A stretch of DNA of 55,740 nt from NCBI GenBank assembly GCA_938036435.1, contig CALHPU010000028.1, positions 1-55,740 on the forward strand, given 5' to 3'. The notes under the pieces are model-generated. The model saw nothing but the letters and a program-made list of their open reading frames with translations, had not been told where the DNA came from and searched no databases. Made by a program: the position numbers and the translations under genes. The number at the start of each line of letters is the position of its first letter. Positions within the stretch are counted from its first letter, which is position 1. The DNA is from an uncultured Pirellulaceae bacterium. GTDB taxonomy: Bacteria > Planctomycetota > Planctomycetia > Pirellulales > Pirellulaceae. Below, one piece after another: positions 28,376-36,294 of this stretch.

Positions 28376-29872
28376 CTACGCCAGCTTCTTCTTGATCGTC
28401 ACCTCGGTCTTGCCAATCTGCACGTCGTATCCAGCGGCGATCAACTTGTCACGTAGTTCGTCTGATTTGGCGTAGTCCTTTGCCTCACGCGCGGCAACCA
28501 TCTCCAGTCGCATCGCCTCGCCTTGGTCATCAGCGTCGCCTCCATCGGCGGCTCCGGCACCTTCACCGCTGATCGGCGCAATCGCAAGGACTGAATTCAT
28601 CTTGTCCCAAATCGCCAACGACATCGCTGCGTCGCTATGATCCGATTTGATCCATGTATGCATGACTGCCAACGCGCCGGCAATATTCAAATCGTCCGCC
28701 AACGCGGTGGCAAATTCATTTAAAACCGGATGGCTCAAATCTACTTCAGCCATCTTGCCGCCAGATTTTGCCTCAAGTTCGCTGCGCAGGTCGATCAATT
28801 TTGTCACCGTATTGGCCGAATCGGTAAGCCCCTTCTTCGTGAAATTCATGTTCGAACGATAGTGCGACTTGATCAACTCAAACCGCAAAACAGCCGGATG
28901 AACGGGCTTGCCCGTAACTTTGCCTTCAAACACATCCCGCGCAGTATAAAAGTTGCCTTGGGACTTAGACATTTTTTCGCCCTCGACAAAGAGAAAACGA
29001 GCATGCACCCAATAGTTGGCAAAATGGCTCTCGCCGCTGCAGCCACATGACTGCGCAATCTCGCACTCGTGGTGCGGAAAGATCAAATCTTCGCCGCCGG
29101 TATGAATGTCGATCACATCCTGCCCCAGTTTCTTGGCAGCCATGACGCTGCATTCAATGTGCCAGCCCGGATAGCCGACACCCCAAGGCGAATCCCATTT
29201 CATGATGTGTTTTTGATCCGGTTTCCACAATAGAAAATCGGCTGGATGTTTCTTCATCGACTGATTCTGATCGCTTACCCGTCCGCCAGCACCACTCTGA
29301 AGCTTATCCATCGTGTTGCCACTCAAGTTACCGTAATCAGGGAAACTTTCGACGCTGTAGTAGACCACGCCATCAGACGACACATACGCATGACCACGCT
29401 GGATCAAACGCTCAATCATCTCGATCATTCCGTCAATATAGTCCGTTGCGCGCGGCATGCTGTCTGGGTACTCAGCAGCCACCTTGTAACCCAACTTGTT
29501 GGCGTCATCTAAAAACGCTTTGGTGTAGTAGTCCGCAATTTGATAGGGGTCGTTAGGATCTTTGATGGCTCCCTCGGGAACGCGCCCCGACTTCTTGTTT
29601 TCCTTGACTCGCGTGGCAGCAGCCAGCATTTTATCAGCCTCACCTTCGACCATGTGCCCCACGTCAGTGATGTTCATCACATGTTGCACCTCGTAACCAG
29701 CCAGTTCCAAAAACCGTCGCATCAAGTCACCAAATAGGAAGCTGCGAAAATTTCCGATGTGAGCGAAGTCATAAACGGTGGGGCCGCACGAGTACATTTT
29801 GACAACGCCGTCTTGGATGGACTTGAATTCTTCTTGTTGGTTGGTCAGAGAGTTGTAGAAATTGATTTTCAT
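28376..29872 (-). CDS. cysS: Cysteinyl-tRNA synthetase
   Basis: A class I synthetase that charges tRNA-Cys. The start ATG at 29872 gives 498 residues beginning [16 protein letters not shown], the usual family opening; the frame is open further upstream but without homology. It has the zinc-site residues Cys29 in [18 protein letters not shown] and FPHHECE, the HIGH-like AHIGNF (37-42), and the KMSKS loop [10 protein letters not shown] (about 300-309). The C-terminal part has DALR-type anticodon-binding helices and a final Lys-rich strand. An Ala/Gly/Asp-rich linker separates the last two helices. Complete and normal. Confidence 0.95.
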   Translation of the reverse strand: MKINFYNSLTNQQEEFKSIQDGVVKMYSCGPTVYDFAHIGNFRSFLFGDLMRRFLELAGYEVQHVMNITDVGHMVEGEADKMLAAATRVKENKKSGRVPEGAIKDPNDPYQIADYYTKAFLDDANKLGYKVAAEYPDSMPRATDYIDGMIEMIERLIQRGHAYVSSDGVVYYSVESFPDYGNLSGNTMDKLQSGAGGRVSDQNQSMKKHPADFLLWKPDQKHIMKWDSPWGVGYPGWHIECSVMAAKKLGQDVIDIHTGGEDLIFPHHECEIAQSCGCSGESHFANYWVHARFLFVEGEKMSKSQGNFYTARDVFEGKVTGKPVHPAVLRFELIKSHYRSNMNFTKKGLTDSANTVTKLIDLRSELEAKSGGKMAEVDLSHPVLNEFATALADDLNIAGALAVMHTWIKSDHSDAAMSLAIWDKMNSVLAIAPISGEGAGAADGGDADDQGEAMRLEMVAAREAKDYAKSDELRDKLIAAGYDVQIGKTEVTIKKKLA

Positions 29873-30055
29873 AAAACTGTTCGGGAAGAACTCAAAGGCA
29901 AAGTCAAAACGACACAGCATCAAGGCTGATTTGCGAAGAATGTACAGGCTGAGGTCGATTTTCGGCAACCGCTCTTTGACGATTGTCTCCCGGCAAACAA
30001 CGAAAAAAACGCAAGGATGACCAAACGAGACGGATCAGCTCGTTGAAAACGGATA

Positions 30056-31726
30056 TTAAAGCGGCAAGTCTGCCGGCCAAATCTGATAAAGCCACGGGTG
30101 CACCCACGGATTGAGATGCGACCAAGAAACCGAAACGACGCTTGCAAAGAGCAGAAACAGACAAAAGAAACGTCCTGCCTTTGACTGCGCTAATGCGTCG
30201 GCCATCGGCAAAATGCACACCAACCACAACGGATATAACCAGAACACCCAGCGCAAGCCGCTGCTGACGCCGCCGTAATTCCGATTGAGGGTTGGTTGCA
30301 TCACGTAAAACGTCACTACGATCACGGACAGCCCGATCGCCATCAGCCCAAACCAACGCAATTGATAACGCTTCGAAACCATCAGTACCATCATCCCGGC
30401 CAACGCCAAGATCCAGATCGGCGTCAACGAGAAAATCCCGTGATGTCCCAGCAACACATGGAACGCGTAGACCAATGGATCCTTCTGCCCACGATCAACC
30501 AAAGATTTTTTTTCAAAATTCGACTTTAACCAATAGCTGCCCGGATACTCATACCAGTTGGAACGCGGATGAATCGAAAACAAGTCCCGCGTGGACGCCA
30601 AGTCATGTTGAATCACGAAGCTGTTATCGGACAGCCCATCTTTAACATTCCACCGCCGAACATCATTTGGCGTCGCGGGCCAATCACCGGGCGTGATCGT
30701 CACCGAAGAGAATCGATACGCCTGAGGCAGCGCGTCTTCAATTAACGCCGGGAGCCCCCCCTTATCCAGTTTTTCGACAACCGGCCCTGAGGGTTCAATC
30801 TCCACCGAGGCAACCGCCGCTGCGTCACTGCGATGTGCGTAAGGCATCTTCCAATCACTATGGAAAGCGTAATTCGTTCCAAGGAAGGCGGCTAACACCA
30901 CTGCCATCGCCGGTAGGAAAGCCGTCAAGGTCCACTGTCTTGATTTCAAGATACAAACTAACCCCGTGACCGCTAACAGCGAGAGCGCTGGCAGTTCATT
31001 GGCAAACGCCAACGACGAGGCAAGGCCGGCCAACAGAAAAGTCCGCCAAGTGGCTTGCGGCAGTCTTGAATCGGGGTGACGAGCGATCTTGGTGATGCAG
31101 TAAACCGCCGCCATCGCCGCAGCAGCAGCCGGCAAATGATTGTTCAACGACACCGCAAATGTCGACAGGAACGTTCCAAACCCGGCACAGGCCAAAACGT
31201 AATAGCGGCTCCAATCGCGCACTGAAATACAGTCGATCGTTTTGGCCAAAAAATACATTAGCGCAAACCAGCACGCTCCATTGAGCAGCAACAGCAAAAC
31301 GCGCGTCACGACGAACGGATCTTCGGTGATCGTCAATCCAGTCAACGTTTTGATCGCAAAGTACCCCGCCGCCACCACCGACGCCAACAACGGCGGCTTA
31401 CTGGAATAGGCATGCATTTTCCCGTCTCGGCCCAAGTGCTTTACCTTGTCGATCGAATCCCAATTGATCCCTTGGCCACGTGTGATCACATCGTCAATAT
31501 AAACCTTTTTCTCATCGACCAGCGCGCGAACGGTTGCCCATCGACTACGGTCATTGGCACAGAAAAATGGAGTCTCGTTTTTCGCCAAGTGATTTTGCAC
31601 CGTCGCGATTCTTCCGCAGATCACCGCCAACGAACAGGCGATCAAAATCCAATAAATCGACCAATGGCGTTGCTGACAAAACGCCGGCAGTTCAGTCGGG
31701 CAAGCTTGACGATTAGCGGAGGACAT
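30056..31726 (-). CDS. Polytopic membrane protein, possibly glycosyltransferase-C-like
   Basis: About eleven to twelve hydrophobic segments across 557 residues, with two large loops (about 100-130 and 300-425). The layout, with a loop after TM1 that includes NDRSRWATVRALVDEKKVYID and a hydrophobic core of short segments, recalls GT-C/PMT-like proteins of planctomycetes, but the catalytic Asp-Asp is not obvious, so no activity is assigned. ATG 31726 is preferred: an alternative GTG at 31801 would begin inside a palindromic repeat. It is downstream of a GT2 gene on the same strand, consistent with lipid-linked sugar use. Confidence 0.7.
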   Translation of the reverse strand: MSSANRQACPTELPAFCQQRHWSIYWILIACSLAVICGRIATVQNHLAKNETPFFCANDRSRWATVRALVDEKKVYIDDVITRGQGINWDSIDKVKHLGRDGKMHAYSSKPPLLASVVAAGYFAIKTLTGLTITEDPFVVTRVLLLLLNGACWFALMYFLAKTIDCISVRDWSRYYVLACAGFGTFLSTFAVSLNNHLPAAAAAMAAVYCITKIARHPDSRLPQATWRTFLLAGLASSLAFANELPALSLLAVTGLVCILKSRQWTLTAFLPAMAVVLAAFLGTNYAFHSDWKMPYAHRSDAAAVASVEIEPSGPVVEKLDKGGLPALIEDALPQAYRFSSVTITPGDWPATPNDVRRWNVKDGLSDNSFVIQHDLASTRDLFSIHPRSNWYEYPGSYWLKSNFEKKSLVDRGQKDPLVYAFHVLLGHHGIFSLTPIWILALAGMMVLMVSKRYQLRWFGLMAIGLSVIVVTFYVMQPTLNRNYGGVSSGLRWVFWLYPLWLVCILPMADALAQSKAGRFFCLFLLFASVVSVSWSHLNPWVHPWLYQIWPADLPL

Positions 31727-31793
31727 GTGGTTCGTTGGGTTGGGAGATGTTTGAATGTCTACGCTCTGGCGAGTCTGGTCACCTTCATCCAAC

Positions 31794-31850
31794 GTAGCCA
31801 CCGTCGCCAGACGGTCGGGGATGCGTCCGCGGTCTGGCGACCGTAGCTAC
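31794..31850. repeat. REPIN-like inverted pair of GTAG-footed hairpins (GCCA loop)
   Basis: Plus-strand GTAGCCA is followed by CCGTC-GCCA-GACGG (31801-31814). The opposite strand carries GTAGCTA then CGGTC-GCCA-GACCG (plus positions 31830-31850). Each arm forms its own perfect 5-bp hairpin with the same GCCA loop, and the stems differ by paired changes. A third, weaker CTC-TGGC-GAG hairpin lies at 31764-31773. The element sits between the GT2 gene and the membrane protein gene. This is the anatomy of REP/REPIN elements moved by RAYT transposases. Confidence 0.7.
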
Positions 31851-31870
31851 GACAGGATCACGTTGTCATT

Positions 31871-32821
31871 CTATTCCAGTTTCTTGGCGATCGAATAGGG
31901 TTCCTCGCGCGATTGCCCTTTAGCAACAATTAGTTCGGCTAGAAAACCCATCGACAACAATTGCGTTCCCAATATCAGCAGACCGACGGAGTAAAGAACA
32001 ACCGGACGCTGATGCAGCGGAGTCCAATCAGGATAGGCTACGATTCTGAGAATCCAATAGATTGCCATCGCGAACATTCCAAACGCACCAACGCTAAAGC
32101 TTGCGAGACCGAACATTCCCAGTAAGTGTTGAGGGCGTTGATTGAAGCCCGTCAAAAAACTGACCGTCAGTAGATCCAAAAACCCTTTCGGAAGCCGTTT
32201 GAGTCCGTATTTTGATACGCCGTGCTGACGCGCTCGATGATTTACGGCGATCTCGGTTACGCGAAACCCTTTCGCGGCAGCCAACACAGGAACAAACCGA
32301 TGCATCTCGCCATACAATTTCACTTCATCAAAAATCTCGCGCCGATAGAGCTTGAATCCGCAATTATGATCGTGCAGCCTGACACCTGTCAGAAGCCCAA
32401 CCAGCCAATTGAACACCTTCGATGGCATCGTTTTATTGACTGGGTCGTTTCGCACTTCTTTCCAGCCACTGACCAAGTCATACTCCTCGGTAAGCGCCGC
32501 CAACATCTTGGGGACTTCCGCAGGGTCGTCTTGCAGGTCGGCGTCCATGGTGATGATTAGCTCACCAGTCGACATCTGGGCTCCCGCCCGCAGCGCAGCC
32601 GCCTTGCCGTAGTTTCCGCGCAACATAATTGCATTGACGTTTTCGTTTTCCGAACAGAGCGACTCAATGATCTTCCAAGTGTCATCGGTGGATCCATCAT
32701 CGACGAACACGACCTCAAAATCGTAGCCATTGTCGGCTGCGACAGTGGCAATTTCCCGGTGCAGTTGCACAAGAGAATCTTGCTCGTTATAGGCCGGAAT
32801 AACAAATGAAAGGTTTGGCAT
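31871..32821 (-). CDS. Glycosyltransferase family 2, DPM1/GtrB-like
   Basis: A GT-A enzyme that most likely transfers a sugar to polyprenyl phosphate at the inner membrane. The sequence starts FVIPAYNEQDSLVQL, then VVFVDDGSTDDTW, LRGNYGKAAALRAG and TMDADLQDDPAEV, the DxD metal/sugar-nucleotide motif. It goes on to DHNCGFKLYRREI and HRARQHGVSKYG. Two C-terminal membrane segments (about 235-255 and 275-297) match the GtrB/DPM1-like topology. It is 144 bp upstream of the polytopic protein; together they could make and use a lipid-linked sugar (inference). Confidence 0.9.
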   Translation of the reverse strand: MPNLSFVIPAYNEQDSLVQLHREIATVAADNGYDFEVVFVDDGSTDDTWKIIESLCSENENVNAIMLRGNYGKAAALRAGAQMSTGELIITMDADLQDDPAEVPKMLAALTEEYDLVSGWKEVRNDPVNKTMPSKVFNWLVGLLTGVRLHDHNCGFKLYRREIFDEVKLYGEMHRFVPVLAAAKGFRVTEIAVNHRARQHGVSKYGLKRLPKGFLDLLTVSFLTGFNQRPQHLLGMFGLASFSVGAFGMFAMAIYWILRIVAYPDWTPLHQRPVVLYSVGLLILGTQLLSMGFLAELIVAKGQSREEPYSIAKKLE

Positions 32822-33122
32822 GAGTGACTGAACAATTATGGGGGCGACTCTTTCTACTTGCGTGACTCGAAAACTATCTTAGAGGGTTTCCTAACATCGC
32901 CACAATGTCGGCTCTGACCTTCGCGGGAGTAAAACCTCAAGCAAGAGGCGCTCTTGCGAGAAAAAACTTTCTGTCCTGCTCTTTGCGAGCTTCGCGCTAT
33001 TGCGCGAGATCCGCCGCGACACCCCAATCAACCCCGAACTTATCGTGCGGGATCGTGAAAACTGGGAAAAACGCCAAATCAGTCCTTCTGACGTCTGCCA
33101 AAGCAGACCGCTCTCTGGTCCC
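32822..33122. other. 301-bp intergenic region
   Basis: Between the GT2 gene start and the end of the small anti-sigma-like gene. Short open frames exist on both strands but have no start context or family features. I see no terminator or RNA. Confidence 0.35.
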
Positions 33123-33536
33123 TCACCCGTTGGGCTTCGGCAGGTATCCCGAACTACTGTCGTAGATTTTCGTGCGGCGTTTCTGAGAAACTTCTTCGGA
33201 TTCCTCATGCTGATTTACCAAATCCGTTTTCATCGCGATCGTGAACGGACACTTCAGCACTTCTAATCGAAACTCAATGTAATCCGAATGAGCATCCTCG
33301 AGCACGCCCAAGAGGTGATTTCCCATGTCCTCGCGCGATGGCACACCGATCTGGTTCCGCCGCCAAATCTCGCCCAAGGAGTGCATGCCCGCGTCACGCC
33401 GCCCGTTGATATGGCTCAACCGTTGCAGCAGCGTTTTATCATTACGTAAAGCTTGCTCGATCTGAATCGCGCGTTCACCGTCGAGCGTTTCGTCGAGGAA
33501 CGATTCCAGTTCGGCATCTGTAAATTCTTCGGTCAC
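33123..33536 (-). CDS. Conserved planctomycete small protein, anti-sigma-factor-like
   Basis: A 137-residue soluble protein. Its first 40 residues (LESFLDETLDGERAIQIEQAL) resemble the helical start of zinc-finger-type anti-sigma proteins that bind ECF sigma factors, but the Cys/His zinc residues are missing. The middle part, GMHSLGEIWRRNQIGVPSRE and LLGVLEDAHSDYIEFRLEVL, is the block I associate with a conserved planctomycete protein. No sigma factor is adjacent, so a regulatory role is a guess. GTG start at 33536; the upstream gene ends 54 bp before it on the same strand, suggesting one operon. Confidence 0.6.
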   Translation of the reverse strand: MTEEFTDAELESFLDETLDGERAIQIEQALRNDKTLLQRLSHINGRRDAGMHSLGEIWRRNQIGVPSREDMGNHLLGVLEDAHSDYIEFRLEVLKCPFTIAMKTDLVNQHEESEEVSQKRRTKIYDSSSGYLPKPNG

Positions 33537-33590
33537 GAGATTTGTCTGGGATTAAGATTACGTTTTAAAATGCCCGGTGGTTGTTCCACA

Positions 33591-34355
33591 TTACGTCGTC
33601 AAGGGAATCTCTGAGTTGAGGAAGGCAGTTGCCTGTTGGATCAACCGCGCTTCGTCGACACTCGGGCCACCGCAGCAAACAAACATACGCGTTCTTCGAA
33701 TGACGCCTTTCTCAAGAAAATCGGAATTCAAATGAAAGACGACAGGGCAGGGCGATTTAGGATTTTCGATTTCCAAACTTGCAAGATCTGACGGAAACGC
33801 TCCGAGGGCAAGCTTGGCACCTCCAGCCAACGTCGCCACCAACAACTGACTACAGGCAAGATCGTCCGACGCCTTCCACGACCGGTTCGCGTCAGTGCTG
33901 GCTCCCACGACGGAGAAAACTTTGAACGACTTCATCGGCACCAGCGAGGTTACCTTTGGAGCCGGACTAGAATTAAGCGAGTCGGTTTGCAGCGAATAGA
34001 TCAGCTCGACGCCCATCAAGTCATCGTCGGCGCTTTCCTCTTGCTGGACCGATCCTTGGGCTGCGTCACAATCGATCACCCGCCAGTAAACCTCGCGGTC
34101 AAAAGGGTGGCCTTGGCTGTTGAATCGAGCGACCAGATCGCTTCCTCGCACATACGTATCCAATGGCAAGTCCCCCTCACCCTTTTTCTCCAGTGCCAAC
34201 AGAGAAACGGTGTCGTCACCTACCTGAAGCGTCCCACCAGAGAGCGGCGTGTCGGTGGCGACGGTCAACGTGGCTGAAGTCGTTTCAGCCTCGCCCAGCT
34301 CCCACTTGGCGGTTGAGGAATTTTCTAAGGTTTTCCAAACTGAGTTCAGAGACAT
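33591..34355 (-). CDS. Hypothetical protein (planctomycete-type), no recognised domain
   Basis: The ATG at 34355 is preferred over the TTG at 34397, giving 254 residues. The predicted composition is beta-rich, with alternating hydrophobic strands (SATLTVATD, GGTLQVGDDTVSLL, REVYWRVIDCD). There is no signal peptide or membrane segment. VIRRTRMFVCCGG near the end is a short Cys-Cys-Gly-Gly motif of unknown meaning. It is upstream of the anti-sigma-like gene on the same strand with a 54-bp gap, so the pair may be functionally linked. Confidence 0.5.
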   Translation of the reverse strand: MSLNSVWKTLENSSTAKWELGEAETTSATLTVATDTPLSGGTLQVGDDTVSLLALEKKGEGDLPLDTYVRGSDLVARFNSQGHPFDREVYWRVIDCDAAQGSVQQEESADDDLMGVELIYSLQTDSLNSSPAPKVTSLVPMKSFKVFSVVGASTDANRSWKASDDLACSQLLVATLAGGAKLALGAFPSDLASLEIENPKSPCPVVFHLNSDFLEKGVIRRTRMFVCCGGPSVDEARLIQQATAFLNSEIPLTT

Positions 34356-34565
34356 AAAACTGGCAATCGGTATTTCGTGGTTAATCTTGTCCAACAAAGA
34401 CTCCTAACATCGTATCAGGAGCGATGATGGTTTTGAATACTGCTGATCGATTCGGCCCGAATCCTGTTGGGCCCAGTTTTCCCATGCCTGTTTATTGGGT
34501 TGAGAGTCAAGTAAGCTGTTGCATAGGAATTCGAGAGTAACCAAGTTATTGAGAACCAGCCCCTC

Positions 34566-35378
34566 ATGAATTTATCCGACCAACAGCTTAGCGATTTTCT
34601 TACTGCTGCCGAACATGCTGCCAAACTTGGTGGTGCTAAACTAATGGAGATGCTGGGCTCGGCTAAAGTCAGTGAGAAGGCCCCCAAAGATCTCGTCACC
34701 GAAGCGGACCTCGCATCTCAACATGCGATTGAGAATTACTTGCTGGATAAATTCCCTGATCATGTTCTCGTCGGAGAAGAAGATACGCAGCGCAGCGGAG
34801 ACCTTGATAGCGATTGCGAAAAATTCTGCTGGATCGTCGATCCCCTTGATGGAACGATGAACTACGTTCACCAACTGCGTTCGTTTTCGGTTTCGATTGC
34901 GCTGCGGTATCAAGGTCAATTGCTGGTCGGCGTGGTCCACGATCCTTGGATGGATGAGTGCTTTTCAGCAGCCCTTGGTATGGGCGCGACGCTCAATGGA
35001 GAGAGTATTGGCACAAGTGGCTGCCAAGAAATTTCAGAGGCGCTTGTCGTTTGCAGTTTTTCCAGCAGCGTGACACGTGAGCATCCAGAGGTGGAGCGAT
35101 TTTTGAGAGTGCTGGGCAACGTGGCCAGCATCCGTCGTCTCGGTTCGGCGGCCCTAAATCTATCGTACGTCGCTTGCGGAAGAACCGACGCCTACTGGGC
35201 GACAGGACTGAAGTGCTGGGATATTGCTGCTGGTTTTCTGATCCTAAGTGAGGCCGGCGGATCGCTGGACTGTATCGAGGGAGGTAGCGAAGTTCAGTTT
35301 GACAAACCAAAGTTCTGTGCAGCGGCTACGCAGACTCTGGGACAGGCGATGCGCGAGTATCTAGTGCTGGAGGTGTAG
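34566..35378 (+). CDS. Inositol monophosphatase family protein
   Basis: A Mg2+-dependent phosphatase of the IMPase/CysQ superfamily. Motif 1 is VGEEDT (Glu71-Glu72), motif 2 is WIVDPLDGTMNYVH (Asp92, Asp95), and motif 3 is KCWDIAAGFLI near residue 220. All metal-binding acids are present and length (270) is normal. It could act on inositol-1-phosphate, histidinol phosphate or 3'-phosphoadenosine compounds; sequence alone does not decide. It stands alone, divergent from the hypothetical gene before it. Start ATG 34566. Confidence 0.9.
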   Translation: MNLSDQQLSDFLTAAEHAAKLGGAKLMEMLGSAKVSEKAPKDLVTEADLASQHAIENYLLDKFPDHVLVGEEDTQRSGDLDSDCEKFCWIVDPLDGTMNYVHQLRSFSVSIALRYQGQLLVGVVHDPWMDECFSAALGMGATLNGESIGTSGCQEISEALVVCSFSSSVTREHPEVERFLRVLGNVASIRRLGSAALNLSYVACGRTDAYWATGLKCWDIAAGFLILSEAGGSLDCIEGGSEVQFDKPKFCAAATQTLGQAMREYLVLEV

Positions 35379-35711
35379 TGCCTCGCAGATTCTTGATGTG
35401 GTCGATGCTCAATGGACCTCAGAATGTCTTTTTCAACCGCGAAATATGAGAGACAAAGGAAAAGGCAGGATCGAAGTTTCGTAAATCCTTTTTCAGCTAT
35501 TTTGTTTCTCTCGCGGTAAAAGAATTCAAGACGAGAAACACGGTCAAATCTCTACCATGCATGGTGCGGCACGAATACTTCGCAGGGATGACGCGGTGAC
35601 GCGTGAACGTCGCCAATAGAAGCTGGAAAAAGATTCGGGTTGCCTAGATCTCCTATGAAGCGTATGTTTCGAATGACGTAACACCACAACCAATACAAAG
35701 GAGACCGCCGT
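35379..35711. other. 333-bp intergenic region with a decayed palindrome
   Basis: Contains the 82-bp imperfect inverted repeat at 35436-35517, described separately. The ribosome site of the next gene (GGAG, eight bases before ATG) lies at the end. No RNA gene is seen. Confidence 0.5.
35436..35517. repeat. 82-bp imperfect inverted repeat (ACCGCGA...TCGCGGT)
   Basis: The left arm begins ACCGCGA and continues with GAGA and ACAAA, then GAAAAGG; the right arm is the approximate reverse complement, ending CTCTCGCGGT. The central loop holds a small TCGAAGTTTCG hairpin. It resembles decayed non-autonomous repeats of planctomycete intergenic DNA. Confidence 0.5.
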
Positions 35712-36074
35712 ATGTCTATTAAAACAGTATGTTGCTGCATGGTTGTAGCACTCGTTTTCAGCTTCGTTCAAACCGCAGAGGCACAAAACTTGACCCGCCG
35801 CGGCGCTCTAACGGGTGCAGTCATCGGTGGAATCATCGGTGGCCAAAACAATGAAGTCGCCGCCGGCATTATTGCTGGAGGTTTGGTTGGTGGTGTTACG
35901 GGACGAGTAATCGACAATCGGATTCAGCAGCAATCTTTCTACCAACCTCGTACCCAGTATTACGCGCCGCAGCAGTACTACGTACCGCAGCAGCAGTATT
36001 ACGCGCCGCAACGTACTTACTACGCTCCACAACAGCAGTTCTACACTCCACGTCGCTCTTGCGGCGGATGGTAG
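35712..36074 (+). CDS. Secreted glycine-zipper (YMGG-like) protein with Tyr/Gln repeat tail
   Basis: A 120-residue protein: signal peptide (VCCCMVVALVFSFVQTAEA), then a short RRGALTGAVIGGIIGG and VAAGIIAGGLVGGVTGRVI glycine-zipper block (about 28-66) typical of YMGG/glycine-zipper-2TM envelope proteins that insert in membranes. The C-terminal half is built of repeats of the kind YYAPQQ/YYVPQQ with many Tyr and Gln. The role is unknown; outer-membrane or surface location is inferred. A GGAG ribosome site is eight bases from ATG. A strong terminator follows the stop. Confidence 0.75.
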   Translation: MSIKTVCCCMVVALVFSFVQTAEAQNLTRRGALTGAVIGGIIGGQNNEVAAGIIAGGLVGGVTGRVIDNRIQQQSFYQPRTQYYAPQQYYVPQQQYYAPQRTYYAPQQQFYTPRRSCGGW

Positions 36075-36117
36075 GTTAGTCGATCAATATCGACCTAAAT
36101 TTGGATGAAACAAAAAT

Positions 36118-36153
36118 GCGGCTGAGGATCACTTTCCTCAGCCGCCTTTTTTT
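36118..36153 (+). terminator. Rho-independent terminator after the glycine-zipper gene
   Basis: An 11-bp perfect stem (GCGGCTGAGGA with TCCTCAGCCGC), six-base loop, then seven T. Very strong; it also separates this gene from the convergent sulfatase. Confidence 0.93.
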
Positions 36154-36162
36154 CCGCCAGAT

Positions 36163-36293
36163 CGTTGCTGATCGCTCCGCGATCCTTACCGCCGCGCGAC
36201 GAATCATTGGAGTTACGATTTTCTCGAATCGCCAAAGGGCAACAACTGGAACGAGTTGCGCACGATAACGTTGTGATCGCGGAGCGATCAACG
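36163..36293. repeat. Inverted pair of GATCGC-TCC-GCGATC hairpins
   Basis: Each arm contains a 6-bp perfect hairpin with loop TCC (or GGA): GATCGC-TCC-GCGATC at 36170-36184 and the inverted copy at 36275-36289. Each is flanked on its outer side by CGTT/AACG. The arms are about 90 bp apart, and the second abuts the sulfatase stop. It has the same logic as the other hairpin pairs but a different stem and loop, so it is a second REP-like family. Confidence 0.6.
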
Positions 36294-36294
36294 A

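Noticed and set aside
32905..33165. Short frames in the gap after the GT2 gene
   Set aside because: Overlapping frames on both strands with no start context; non-coding is simpler.
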